This document shows positions 46,433-56,622 of a stretch of DNA of 64,000 nt, piece by piece. Within the stretch, counting starts at the first letter, position 1, and each line of letters opens with the position of its first letter. The translations under genes were made by a program, and so were the position numbers. The DNA is from Candidatus Poribacteria bacterium (GTDB taxonomy: Bacteria > Poribacteria > WGA-4E > UBA9662), in contig JASMLX010000007.1 of NCBI GenBank assembly GCA_030748495.1, positions 1-64,000 on the forward strand. The letters run 5' to 3'. Under the pieces are notes generated by a model that did not search any database, was not told where the DNA came from, and saw only the letters and a program-made list of their open reading frames with translations.

Positions 46433-47587
46433 TCAATTCCAGTATGGCTCTCCCTGGGCTAAATTGGCCTTCAACACCTCTTCGACTAATTCGACCCCCA
46501 GCCCGGGACGATCCGGCACCTGGATATAGCCGTCGGTTATGTTCAGGTCATGCTGCCCCATCTCCTCGATAAAAACCCCCTGGCCGATCCTCGACTCCGT
46601 AGCCACGAAGTCACGTACCGTAGCGGCAAAGTGTACGGTGGCCATGGTGTGAATTAGGGAACCGATATTGTGTGTAGCCACAGGTATGTAAAAAAGCTCC
46701 GCCAACTGAGCGATACGCCTGCAGCCAGTAAAACCACCAGCAAAAACGATATCGGGGTGGATGGCATCCAGCGCGTCGTTAGCCAGAAAGGAATAAAATT
46801 GTCGGGGCAACTCCAATTTCTCGCCAGTGATGACACGGATGGGCGAAGCGGCCTTGAGTGCCTTCCAGGTCTCGTCGTAGGGTACGGGCAGCGGATCTTC
46901 GATCCACATTGGCTGGCAGGAGGCAAGCACTTGACAGGCATTGATGGCGGTGGGCAGGTCCCACTCGTTGTGGCAGTGGACGATAAAGTCGAAGGCGTCC
47001 CCTAAGGCTTCGCTTATATTATCGAACCCTTGGCCAATTTGGCGGATCTCACTGGGTAACAACATACGCGACGGTTTACCGACCTGGACATCTTCCCCCA
47101 GAGGAAAGCCGACTTTGACGATTTGCCAACCGTGTGGATCTTCCTTGAGTCGTTGTACCCACTCGTGGCAGGCGCCTTTATCGGATCGGTTGTCCGGTGC
47201 TGTATTGGTATAGAGCTTGACCTTTTCTCGGTAGCGGCCAGTGAGCAGTTTGGACACCGGCCGGTCGAGAATTTTACCGGCCAGATCCCACAGGGCAATA
47301 TCCACACCGGAGATAGTGGGAATGTTAGGCATATTGGGATGCTGCAGGGTCGTCATCCGCTCGTAGTGCAACTCGACCTCCAGGGGATCCTGGCCTTTTA
47401 GCAGCGGCAGAATCTCTTTTTCCAGGTGGGCGCGGACAATGGGGCCGTGCGTGCCAGCTTCGCCATAGCCGATCAGGCCGACGTCGGTCTCGATCTTGAT
47501 CAAAGTCTGTGGGTGTTTTTGCAACTGCATGGCTTTGATACCGGTAATCTGAACTCTACCCCGTTCAGGATCTAAAATAGGATTCAT
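46433..47587 (-). CDS. Enolase-superfamily acid-sugar dehydratase-type protein
   Basis: 384 residues from ATG 47587 (CAGGAG 5 bases upstream), not from the longer frame at 47758. The MR/MLE N-domain reads IKIETDVGLIGYGEAGTHG and SGVDIALWDLAGKILDRPV. In the barrel, VKVGF replaces the KxK motif, then come the metal ligands IVHCHNEWDL (normally Asp), MWIEDPLPVPYDETW (Glu) and VITGEKLELP (Glu), with the late base NIGSLIHTMATVHFAA region (Asn-Ile-Gly in place of His). That is consistent with the mannonate/gluconate dehydratase-like subgroup. Likely cytosolic sugar-acid metabolism. Confidence 0.85.
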   Translation of the reverse strand: MNPILDPERGRVQITGIKAMQLQKHPQTLIKIETDVGLIGYGEAGTHGPIVRAHLEKEILPLLKGQDPLEVELHYERMTTLQHPNMPNIPTISGVDIALWDLAGKILDRPVSKLLTGRYREKVKLYTNTAPDNRSDKGACHEWVQRLKEDPHGWQIVKVGFPLGEDVQVGKPSRMLLPSEIRQIGQGFDNISEALGDAFDFIVHCHNEWDLPTAINACQVLASCQPMWIEDPLPVPYDETWKALKAASPIRVITGEKLELPRQFYSFLANDALDAIHPDIVFAGGFTGCRRIAQLAELFYIPVATHNIGSLIHTMATVHFAATVRDFVATESRIGQGVFIEEMGQHDLNITDGYIQVPDRPGLGVELVEEVLKANLAQGEPYWN

Positions 47588-47779
47588 GGATACTCCTGTT
47601 ATATTGCGATTTGAGAGTGACATACTTTTTGGCAACCACGGTTCATGGACGAAGCTATAAGAGTTTAAGGAAACATCAAGGAACCCGTCGGTGGGTAGCC
47701 AAGTGCGGGAGATAAAAGATTTGGTAGTGTCCAATGTTAGCTGATAACACTCTTTCATAAAGTCTAAAATTTGTTTCTT

Positions 47780-48250
47780 TTGAAGATCCTAGAACATCAA
47801 ATTTGTCCTCCTTGTCAGAGCCAAAATAGAGTCCAAATGGGACTACCGCTTCTGGAAAGCAGAAGATTTATGGCTTAGATTGTTAAGCTGACAGGCTTCC
47901 AGACTCTTCACCTGACACGGAAGAGAAAACAGAACCGAGTCTAAAAACCGACCCAGAAACAGCTTCTTTGACCGGCTGGCCAAGAATCTATGCTGTTGCT
48001 CCGCAAACAGTTATCAACTGGATTAAAAAAACAATTGGAGGATCTTTCTCCAGATCAAGTCTTAATAGATCCTGGGCCGGAAGATATTTTAGCGTTAGAT
48101 GAAATCTGGTCTTTGGTTGATTCCAAAGCTAACACAGCCTGGCTTGGGTTTGCAATCGGTAGAAGGGGTCAACAATTAGTTGGTTGGCATGTAGGAACAA
48201 GAGACCAAGTATCAGCCAACTACTTTTTGCTAGAAGCCATTTCAAAACGG
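47780..48250 (+). pseudogene. IS1-type transposase relic
   Basis: A decayed InsA-like segment (CPPCQSQNRVQMG, near 47805) is followed after stops by a longer frame with LALDEIWSLVDSKANTAWLG, FAIGRRGQQLVGWHVGTRDQ and SANYFLLEAI. The order and the DE-WSF/VGxR motifs match the DDE region of IS1-family InsB. The frame then runs into the end of an oppositely oriented IS5-type transposase, so the 3' end is lost. Confidence 0.6.
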
Positions 48251-49020
48251 CCTCAATGTAATCAGGATGCAAGCAAGGCCAAAGAACGCTTGGTCGATCT
48301 GAATTTCTCTTTCCCAACCAACAACTAGTCGTCGCCAGTTTGGCCGCCATGCCAAAGTCGGCTCAACCTTCCGTCGATGCCTGTCAGGCCACAATTTGCT
48401 ACCATCTTCATCTTTCTTGGTCTGCTTGTTTTTACGCTACCGACAGATCAATTCAATGCCACCTTTCAACCGCCTTTGGCTGAGCGGATCACTGTCGTAC
48501 CCTTTATCCACTATGATGTGGACAGGATTTTGCCACGGCCGACCACCACTTTTCTGGGCACTGCAATCTTCTCAATCGTGGCTTCCAGTAGTTTTATTTC
48601 ACTCGGCCAGGTTGAATCAAGGTCAGCACCGATAGGCACTGCCTGGCCATCGACCACCACCATCCACTTGGGCTCCTTTCCGCTTTTGCTCTCTCCAAGG
48701 CCTGGGCCCCTTTTGGCCCAGGCCAAACTGCCATCGGCCAAGGTTTCTTCGAATCTAACTGGCCCTGTTGCTCCAGTTAGGACAGGAACTTAGGCCATAT
48801 TTGGAGCCAAACACCTGGCTCTTCCCATGGCTGTAATCTTGGCTGGCAAGTGTTAGCTGATGGATATCGATCAGCTAAGTGGTTCCATCCGGCACCAGTT
48901 GGCCAGAGCCGGATAATACCGTCAAACACTTGCCTGTTGCCTCCGGGCTTGGGTCCACCTTTGGGTGAAGGCTGAGGCTTTGGCCGCCAGGGGTCAAGTC
49001 TGATTCATTGTCCATCGGTG
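48250..49020 (-). pseudogene. IS5-family transposase relic (different lineage)
   Basis: Joined over frameshifts, the minus strand gives GGPKPGGNRQVFDGIIRLWP, HLADRYPSANTCQPRLQPWE, VWLQIWPKFLS, KWMVVVDGQAVPIGADLDST, VHIIVDKGYDSDPLSQRRLK, IELICR and WRRLVVGKERNSDRPSV. This is the order of an IS5-type transposase (DUF4096 head, DDE, RRLVVRxER tail). It differs clearly from the IS5 copies at 8.3 and 49.2 kb. Its C-terminal end meets the IS1-type relic head to head near 48250. Confidence 0.65.
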
Positions 49021-49232
49021 ACATCGGCCATCAAAAGTCCCCTTTCAGACAAACTAAAACTAGACCTAACTCCTTTGGATGGGCAAGTTTAAATTGTATT
49101 TAGTTTTGAAATAGCTTCTAGAAATACCATCTAAAGACAGCATTTGCCGATCTAGGAGTGAGCCTTAGCATTGTTATTAGTGTTTGCCAAGGGACAGACA
49201 TAGGATTGGCCAAAAAGGGACTGGTGAAACTA

Positions 49233-50032
49233 GGGTCTGTTAACACTAAAAAGAGAAATCCTGTCTAATGGTCTATGATGGAACCAACACATGAACAATC
49301 TGAAGAAATAAAGCCGTTTTGACCCGTCCAAAGAGGACAGGTCAAACTATCCAATCGGAAGCTTCTGAATCGGATTTGGTCTGTTGCCGAGCAGGGGTGT
49401 AAATGGAGAGGTCTTCCCTCTAGGTTTGGAAATTGGCCTACAATCTACAGGCGGATGAACCGAGGGGCCAAAACAGGAGTCTTAAATGGCCGATTTGAAG
49501 GCTGGTCAGCAAAGCAAATCATTCCAGTCAGGATAGAAGGCTATTCATGAGATAGTAGACCCTGATGGAACAGGAGCATGAAAAAAACGGTAAGCCGTCG
49601 ATTGGAAAGTCAGGAGGAGGATGGACCACAAAAATCCACCTGCTGGCCCAAGATGCTGGTAGGACAACAGCTTTTCGACTCTCCCCCGGCCACGGTCATG
49701 ATGCACCTGAAGGAGAAGACTGGTTGAAAGGCATAGATTGCCCTTTGGCTGGCGGCCCAATGACTATGGATCCAGCAGATGAAGGAGATACGACTCGACA
49801 GCTGGCTTGAGACTTGATCTTCTCGGCTGTTGTTCCTGCCAAATCGAATTGCCTGGATCCTTGGGAGTCTGACCAAGAGCACGACCAAAAGAGAAATGAA
49901 GTGGAAGGATTGTTCATCAGGTGGAAGGAATTTGGCCGGATCTTCTCTCGCTGGGACCAACTGGATCGGGTGTTTTCTGCTTTCGGGTTCTTGGTGCTGA
50001 TTGTCGATTCGCTTAGATCATGCTAACTAGCC
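49233..50032 (+). mobile_element. Decayed IS5-family element, copy B
   Basis: 800 bases bounded by GGGTCTGTTAACACTA and the inverse of GGCTAGTTAGCATGA, with CTA immediately outside both ends. The left terminus matches copy A closely and the right one has drifted. Fragments of the transposase read SNRKLLNRIWSVAEQG, LPSRFGNWPTIYRRMNRGAK, SGGGWTTKIHLLAQDAGRTT, LSPGHGHDAPEGEDWLKGID and KRNEVEGLFIRWKEFGRIFS. Stops near 49322 and 49550 and a TGA at 49808 break it. It keeps the region that copy A lost, so B is the better reference of the two. Confidence 0.75.
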
Positions 50033-50399
50033 CTAGTTAGATTGAAGGCTGTAACAATATGATTCGACCAAGATTAGCAAGATTTATCAGAAAGACATGT
50101 TCTGTTTCCAAGAAATGAGAAAGTGGTTGATCGAAGAATATAATTGAGACAGGAAATCAGCTATGGTTTAGCATTACCGATTATTTAATCCCATCTCATA
50201 CCAACAACTGGCCCGATATAATCGATTGACGACATTTGAACTTAGCGTTAGAATCAGATACAATCGCTTCTATATCTATTAGTCCTAAGGATTTAGAGGT
50301 TCCACATGACACGTTGGTTTTTTGTTCAACTATAGCTATTCCAAAAACAGACCGTATGTGTTATTAAAAAAAAGAATAACCGATATCATGCAGTATAAA
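50033..50399. other. Region between two IS relics, nothing recognised
   Basis: AT-rich sequence of about 370 bases with no sustained frame. Confidence 0.4.
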
Positions 50400-50890
50400 T
50401 ATAGATTTACGCCCGTGCGTAGTGAATCATGGTTGATCAGGAGACCGGAAGATAGAGGCTAGCCGCATTTATCAAGTTAGCTGGTGAGGTGTCAATGGGC
50501 AGATTTATCGCCCATTGACACCAGTCGGCCCCGAAAAATAGATTGGCAGGAATTAGGACCGGACATACCAGCCAATCCAGATCAACTTCTGGCTGAACCT
50601 GCTGACCAATTAGGCGTTTAGCCTAATGCTATCTGGTATGTCTATCGTCAGATGAAAATAACTTAACCAAGAATGGGACCATGGGTACGGCATTGTCTTT
50701 CTCCAGAAGATACGTAACCTGATCAAGGAGAACGGCTCGACAGATATTGTCGATGTTGACGAATCCGGATTTGAAGAATCTACATCCTGTCCCTCTGCCG
50801 GGTCAAAAAGAGGTACAGATCTGGCTCAGAAAGACCTGGCAAAGGTGGTGTGCACACCGACCTGATTGCAGACAAGAGCAGCCTCAGCCA
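50400..50890 (+). pseudogene. IS630-family transposase relic with internal hairpin
   Basis: A broken plus-strand frame reads DWQELGRDIPANPDQLLAEP and, further on, IVDVDESGFEESTSCPSAGS and GTDLAQK. The DESGFE motif with a following Gly/Lys-rich stretch resembles the second DDE block of IS630-type transposases. A 13-bp perfect hairpin (GGTGTCAATGGGC, 50488-50500, and its complement 50510-50522) lies inside the N-terminal region. No terminal repeats were found. Confidence 0.5.
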
Positions 50891-50977
50891 ATCTATTAAG
50901 ACTGAATTAACGGCTCTCCCAAATTGAGCTAGGATTTCACCCTCTCAATAGCAAATACCCCATAAGAAGCAATAGAA

Positions 50978-51262
50978 ATGGGTAAGACAATTACAGGTGC
51001 TGATGACAAAGAGTATACGATAGAATCAAATGCTCACTTGAGAGAGGCTGACTTAAGTGGTACCAAGTATAACGATAAAACAGTTTTCCTGGGGGGCCAA
51101 CCACCAGTTAGCAAAATAGATGATACCGCTGACCTCGACTACACAAAGTGTCGAGAATCATTAGAGATATCCAGGCCCCGGACGAGATCTTTACATTCAG
51201 TTTCACCTGCTGATCAAACTGTTCAGCTATTCCGATGGCATGGATACAAGCATTCACTATAG
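50978..51262 (+). CDS. Short pentapeptide-repeat-like fragment
   Basis: 94 codons. The first third, TIESNAHLREADLSGTKY and NDKTVF, has the A(D/N)LxxAxL pattern of pentapeptide repeats, but only one and a half coils are present. After residue 50 the sequence loses the pattern. There is no good ribosome site. It is probably the remnant of a longer protein in an IS-rich region, and coding status is uncertain. Confidence 0.35.
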   Translation: MGKTITGADDKEYTIESNAHLREADLSGTKYNDKTVFLGGQPPVSKIDDTADLDYTKCRESLEISRPRTRSLHSVSPADQTVQLFRWHGYKHSL

Positions 51263-51409
51263 GCAGGAATTTAACGTTGTTCAGCTGCAAATCGGATGGA
51301 ATCTGGTTCATCTGATCCCCCATCATAAATCGTCAGATACTACGAGAGTATAGCCCATCTCCAAAATTAAGAAAGTCATCTCCGTTTTTGTGCGGAATGT
51401 AAGATATAA

Positions 51410-52543
51410 CTAGGCCGTAACACATTCTGTAATGGTTTGTTGGCGAATGGTAAATAACGCTTCTAATTTCTGATGACCGACAAACTTTTTTCTGTGAGCG
51501 TCAAAAAACTCGAACTCTCCATCTAACAGATCCAGTACAGTTATATTTGCTGGGCTTCCAATTTTGAGATATCCGATCTCGTCATCCCGCTGAATCGCCT
51601 TGGCCGGTCGGATGGTTGCTTTTTCGATTACCGCCTCTAACGATAGACCCAGATGTAGAAATTTCGATAAAGTCGTTGGCAGATCATAAACAGGACCATT
51701 GATGCTACCGACGTGCAAATCGGTACTGATTACATCTGAAATGAATCCCTGTTGCATTGCCTGTTGTGCCACCTCATAGCTAAAACTTCCCCCACCATGT
51801 CCAACGTCGAAGATGACACCATCTTGGCGAGCTGCCCAGGCATCAGGGATAACCCTCCCTTTCTCATCGAGAATAGAGTCTCCTACTCCCTGGAAACAGT
51901 GGGTAATCACATCTCCCGGACGCATCAACTTCAAGATTTCAGGCAGCCGAACACCGGCACCGATATGACACATAATGGGCACATCGGCTCGCTCCGCCGC
52001 TTCTATGGCCAGTTTTAAAGGTTCAACTCCGTTGTCACCAACCTGAGCGCTACCTTGACGAACCTTAACACCAACTATCAGGTCACGATTCTCGATAATT
52101 GTGTCGGCAACCTTACCAGGATCTGCGTATCTCAGATCGAGCATCTCCCCCACCGGGCCATAGACCAGACCGATTCCGGATATATGTAGGTAACACAGTA
52201 TACGTGTTTGAGCGGGGCCAACGATATAATCAGAAAAACCGGGAAAAGTTGCCCAGCCGGAACTGCCCGCATCGACAATGGTGGTGACTCCCGTCGTTTG
52301 ACAAACCGGATCGGCTGCGACCCCCCAGGTCGTAACGCCCACGTAAACGTGCGCATGGATGTCGACGAGACCTGGTACTACATACTTTCCTGGAACAGCA
52401 ATCGTTCGCACCGCTTTTTGTGGATCGATGTTTTTCGCTACGTCAACGATCTGGCCATCGGCAATCGCGACGTCGAATTGATCGTTTAGATTACCTGGCG
52501 GATCAATAACGATTCCACCTGTAAGTAAGATGTCGTATTGCAT
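51410..52543 (-). CDS. Amidohydrolase/deacetylase family metallohydrolase
   Basis: About 377 residues from ATG 52543 (GGAGAAC upstream); the 52564 start lacks a ribosome site. The amidohydrolase fold is complete: a small beta domain (DILLTGGIVIDPPGNLND), metal-binding HxH in VDIHAHVYVG, the carboxylated-Lys segment VGVKVRQGS, then His in IMCHIGAGV and ITHCFQG, and Asp in VISTDLHVGS. This matches the dihydroorotase-like deacetylase group (EF_0837-type), some of which act on acetyl-hydroxy acids. The true substrate is not evident. It lies alone between IS relics and the second LamG gene. Confidence 0.85.
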   Translation of the reverse strand: MQYDILLTGGIVIDPPGNLNDQFDVAIADGQIVDVAKNIDPQKAVRTIAVPGKYVVPGLVDIHAHVYVGVTTWGVAADPVCQTTGVTTIVDAGSSGWATFPGFSDYIVGPAQTRILCYLHISGIGLVYGPVGEMLDLRYADPGKVADTIIENRDLIVGVKVRQGSAQVGDNGVEPLKLAIEAAERADVPIMCHIGAGVRLPEILKLMRPGDVITHCFQGVGDSILDEKGRVIPDAWAARQDGVIFDVGHGGGSFSYEVAQQAMQQGFISDVISTDLHVGSINGPVYDLPTTLSKFLHLGLSLEAVIEKATIRPAKAIQRDDEIGYLKIGSPANITVLDLLDGEFEFFDAHRKKFVGHQKLEALFTIRQQTITECVTA

Positions 52544-52986
52544 ACGAATAACTTTGTTCTCCATTCAGCGTAATGTCTACTATAAAGCCGATGACCAATT
52601 AAGAGACCGTCAAAAATCTCGATATGGTATCAGTTCCATCGCATTTGCCTGAGATATTCTCACTAGGGTGTGTAAGATTAAAGTATCCAGGCTCCCTATG
52701 GCAGTTTAGCATAATCTCCAAAAGATAGTAAGAGTAATGAAAAAAGGTCGTCATTGTAAAAATGCCGTTGCTCAATTAAAATTTCACGACAGGTTGACCT
52801 GCACAGCTTTGGTTCTATAGGCGTTTCTGCTGCTAATGGATCAGATTATCCAGTATTATAGTGTTTTTATTCTATGATTAACTCAATCTTTCTGTCTTCG
52901 AGCTTGACATAGAACACCTTTTATTTTAACCTTCAGTTCGATCAACTTTTTCCCACAAGTTTTAGAACCCTCAGGAGAATACTACC
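52544..52986. other. Intergenic region before the second LamG gene
   Basis: About 440 bases. A short frame from about 52737 reads MKKGRHCKNAVAQLKFH and then breaks; it hints at a Tyr-type (IS200/REP) transposase start but is too short to claim. TTGACA at 52904 has no matched -10 at the usual spacing. CAGGAG precedes the LamG gene start. Confidence 0.4.
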
Positions 52987-53808
52987 ATGAGAAGAATCGT
53001 TTTAGTTTTCGGCACAATATTTTTTCTATCCCTGTTTTGCACCGTTGCATCGGCTGTTGTTCCTGGTGCCCTTTTATATCTTGATGCATCTGATAACCCT
53101 GGGCATAAGAAGTCCTGGAAAAATCTAGGCAAAGCCGAAGGTGAACTATTAGCGGCAGATGAAGCTCCAGTGTTAGAAGAAGGAAAAATTGAGATTCCAG
53201 CACTGGGTATTTCCGAGGCCAACGTTAAATACTACACTACTAAAAAATCGCTTCAAACCTTTGGAGTGGAGGGTAAAAACCCGGAGTTACCAGTTGAGGA
53301 CTGGACCCTAGAGTTCCTGTGCAAGCGAAATGGTGGATTGTTTAAAGAGGAACACCACTTCGCCGGTTTCCAGAATATCCCCAGAGAAGGTAAACAAGGA
53401 ATCCGTCTCTGGATGGAGGGCGAAGAAAAATTGGGGATGTCCATCCATGCCGGGGGCGGTAAGCAGGGAGTACAACCGTTAAACATAAAACTCGAAGAGG
53501 GCATTTGGACCTGGATAGCTGTTGTGGGAACCAATAAGAAATCCATTGTGGCTTATCAAGATGGCAAGCAGGTCAGCAAACAACCCGGTTTTGAATTCCA
53601 GAAGAAATGGGTATTGAATGATATTTCTATTGGAGCCAATTCTCATTCTGAAAGGCGCCGTACCTTTAATGGCTCCTTTGCTATTGTGCGAGTCTATGAC
53701 AAGGCCCTGACTGAGGCCCAGATTAACGAAAATATCGGTAGCGCATTTGCCGTCGAGGCAACGGATAAACTGCCAACTACCTGGGCCAGGGTAAAAGAGC
53801 AATTTTAG
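52987..53808 (+). CDS. Secreted LamG/concanavalin A-like domain protein
   Basis: 273 residues with a signal peptide (IVLVFGTIFFLSLFCTVASA). The mature region is one LamG-type jelly roll: GALLYLDASDNPGHKKSWKN, WTLEFLCKRNGGLFK, IRLWMEGEEKLGMSIH, GIWTWIAVVGTNKKSIVAYQ and FNGSFAIVRVYDKALTEAQI. It ends in KLPTTWARVKEQF, closely similar to the end of the LamG protein at 10845-11609. AGGAG sits 8 bases upstream. It is likely to be an exported glycan-binding protein. Confidence 0.85.
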   Translation: MRRIVLVFGTIFFLSLFCTVASAVVPGALLYLDASDNPGHKKSWKNLGKAEGELLAADEAPVLEEGKIEIPALGISEANVKYYTTKKSLQTFGVEGKNPELPVEDWTLEFLCKRNGGLFKEEHHFAGFQNIPREGKQGIRLWMEGEEKLGMSIHAGGGKQGVQPLNIKLEEGIWTWIAVVGTNKKSIVAYQDGKQVSKQPGFEFQKKWVLNDISIGANSHSERRRTFNGSFAIVRVYDKALTEAQINENIGSAFAVEATDKLPTTWARVKEQF

Positions 53809-54059
53809 TCCACTCATATTGACCTAGGCGAAGGTATCAGAAAAATGTCTTCCCTTTAGAGAAGCGATCTTGGCCTTAACCATGATGTCAGTGATTGTTT
53901 GATTGTTATTGGTGATGATTGCAAAAGAGTTCTTCGCTTGGTTCAGAGTGACAATGGCCGCTTGACAAGCATACAGGGCTGTTTCTGTAGAGGCTGCCCT
54001 GTATACTGTTTCTAGATTCTTCGGTTTGACCAGTAAATTCAGGGGCATAGTTCTCGCAA

Positions 54060-55100
54060 CAATGGTTGAGTTAGCTTGGTTTGCCAGTTGGTTCTTGTTT
54101 GACCAAGGTCGGTCTCGTCCAGGCATCGATATGAACGGCGAAGGCGGTTCGCCTAGCATAGAAAAGCGGTCCGTCTTTGGGAAGGTGTTAGGAACGGTGT
54201 CGGTGTGTAGTCGTTCTTCTCTCGCTTGAAGACACGTTCTGCGGAAGAAGGCTGGTTATAGTCTGCCTTGAAAGTCGAGCTGTTAGGCGGTGTCTTCGAG
54301 TAGAACCTGAGATTGTCCTTGGGGGAGGGTAGACCACCCGGCCATTGTCGGAGGTGAAGCCGACGTCCAGTTGACCACAGAGAAGGTCTTATCCCTTCTT
54401 GGGGCAACGCGCCACTTGATGCCGTTTCGAGCCTGCGCCAGACACATGGGAACGCCTTCTGAGTTAATGCGTGCCATGGGTCTTAGTTCTGGTAGATGGC
54501 GGTGGTATCGTGAACCGCGCCCAGACAGGCGTGGTCGAAGTGGAAGCGTTGAAAAGCAGGTGTCACGGCAATAGATGCCGGGGACACTATCATGACCGAC
54601 GGCTCCCGTGAGAAGTTATGGCGTTGAGACCATCGGTGGCCGTAGACGAAGCCATCATGACAGGTGTCATAGCCCCCAAAACCTCGGACGTATTGTAGTC
54701 GCCTTTGCCGTCACCGATCCGTTTGCCGCCGCCACACACCTTCTTACCGTGACGATTGCCAAGCACTGGCCGTTTGCGGCCATCGGCCACCCGGTTGAGG
54801 TGGTCGACGGTCAACCAGACTGCGACGCGGCGACTCAGTCAAACCATCGCCTCCTGAATTGGAACAGGGATGGTACCGTTTTTGATGCCATCTGAGGCGT
54901 AGTGCATACTCGAATACGCGCAGTGACAGGCACGTGGCCTGTGGTCGTCCTGGTCTTGTTCTCTTTGAGCTGACTCTTCTGCTTTTTGGTCCGCCGCTTG
55001 GGTTTGCGCCATGTCGGGTGCTTTTTGCAGTAGGTTGGCCGTTTCATCGGTCGGACCGCAAAGTCATAGAAGGAACCCATCAGGGCACGTCAGCCGGCTC
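54060..55100 (-). pseudogene. Decayed transposase-like region of unusual composition
   Basis: The region is noticeably GC-richer than its neighbours and has no intact frame. On the minus strand a segment reads STFKADYNQPSSAERVFKRE and KNDYTP, followed in another frame by RCLDET. The pattern resembles the C-terminal DDE part of transposases of the IS1182/ISNCY type, where TxxERxFxRxKxDY occurs. Further upstream pieces (LTVDHLNRVADGRKRPV) are not identifiable. Low-confidence assignment. Confidence 0.35.
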
Positions 55101-55283
55101 AAAGCCACTGATGATGGCCTAAAACCCCTTTTGTCGTGTCGATAGTCCGGCCCCCACCTGGTGGGTGAGGTGATGCCACATCGCATCATGTCCTTGGGTG
55201 AGTAGCTCGTCTGGCCCTGTATGCTTCTGATGTCCAACGAATCGTATTTAACATCCTATTTGGCAGAGGATCAAAATAGCACC

Positions 55284-55646
55284 TCACGGTTTTCTAATCA
55301 ACAGTGAACCACAAGCCCCAATCTTAACTACGCACTCATTCAACAATACACCCAAAGGTTTTCTCCCTCCATAAATATCCAAAGTAATCGATCCATGAGA
55401 ATGACCAATCAATTCCTTGATAAAGGGTTCATATACCTTCTTATTGGTTAGTTCGTTGGCTACAGTATGCCTGAAGGAATGAACATTCTTACCTTTCTTC
55501 TTGATCCCGGGTTTAATCAGGTATTTTCTAAACCACCTGCTAATCATTGTTCCATAACCTGTGCTTCTCATTTTCTTCAGGTTTGGGAATAACTTCTCTT
55601 GATTCTGATTCTGATTCTGGATTTGCTTGACATAATCTAACGTCAA
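55284..55646 (-). pseudogene. Tyrosine recombinase (phage integrase) C-terminal fragment
   Basis: About 120 codons carry the second half of the catalytic domain of a tyrosine recombinase: KNVHSFRHTVANELTNK (HxxR) and IGHSHGSITLDIYGG (H, and the Tyr nucleophile in LDIYG). The first conserved Arg and the whole N-terminus are absent, because the frame runs straight into the terminal repeat of the IS982-type element at 55638. It is a truncated integrase left by an IS-associated event. Confidence 0.75.
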
Positions 55647-56622
55647 TTATGGATAAGCAGAAGTATTACATTAGCTGATTAGCCCCCGGATATTTTTACC
55701 AATTGTTGCCTTTTTGGGTCACCAAGCATCGGCACACAATGCAGCCAAACTGTTTATCATCAACCCCCAACTACTTCGATGACCTGAATGCTCAACCGGG
55801 CAAATATTTTTACGCTGCTCGTTAACGGATTCTATCACACCAGGTTTATTTAATCATAATTTATCCCTGAGCGGCATTAATTTATTTGTCATGTTTTTCT
55901 TGACACCAGTTACCAATTGAACTCCTTGAGCCATCAAAGGTTGAAATAATTTACCTGACAATTGGCGTCTTAAATCGGCCACTGGATCTCGATCATCAAC
56001 ATCTCCTGCCCTGATTTTAAATGCCATAATCTCTCCCACATCATTGATCACTAAGTGCAATTTAAAGCCAAAAACCGACCGATTGTTGATCTGGCTTTTG
56101 TGGCAACACCTCTCAAGACTCGATTCGGTCGCTCTGGTTTGATGTGATAGGCTTTTAGAATGGTTGAATCAACCACATAAACTCCTGTTGCTTCTCCTTT
56201 GAGGGTGGGCAGGAAAAAATTCAACGGAAGCCAAATAGACTTGACTCGTGTAATGAATGGTGGGTAAGAAACTAAATTTGGAACCAATCCGCGTCAATAT
56301 TTTGGAAACTGTTGAAGAGAGAAAAGTTTAAAATTGTCGGTCATGACTTTGGTGAAAGTGAATCACAATGGTCATAATTTCAGCGGTGGGCAAGATGGTT
56401 TGGCGCGGCCGTTTCCGCCAGCCATTTGAGAGTAAAGTTTTATCCCATTGGGGCCAAAACTGCGGGCCAAATTCATCGACCAGACAATATAAATGTAAGT
56501 AGAGTATCTTCCATAATGACGTCCTTGTTTGGTTTGTGCGGCTAAATTGTGATAATTCGATCAAGACATAAAAGGGTCGTCATTTCAACAAGTTACACTT
56601 TCCTTATCCATAATTGACGTTA
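55638..56622 (-). mobile_element. Decayed IS982-family insertion sequence with both ends
   Basis: 985 bases bounded by perfect 20-bp inverted repeats, TAACGTCAATTATGGATAAG (55638-55657) and its complement (56603-56622). The minus-strand transposase is in at least three frames: LYLHLYCLVDEFGPQFWPQW and TAEIMTIVIHFHQSHDRQF (N-terminus), VYVVDSTILKAYHIKPERPN (first Asp block) and MHLVINDVGEIMAFKIRAGD with GVQLVTGVKKNM (C-terminus). The order and motifs are those of IS982. A stretch around the GKLFGDKGYI block is deleted. No matching target duplication is visible. Confidence 0.85.

Noticed and set aside
52737..52790. IS200/REP-type transposase start and a shared AAAAAGGTCGTCATT word with the IS982 end
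   Set aside because: The frame breaks after about 20 codons and the shared word is only 15 bases, which can be chance. No end structure is visible.
53824..54159. Minus-strand open frame of 111 codons
   Set aside because: Low-complexity composition, no ribosome site, no recognisable motif, and it overlaps the end of the transposase-like relic. Treated as a chance frame.
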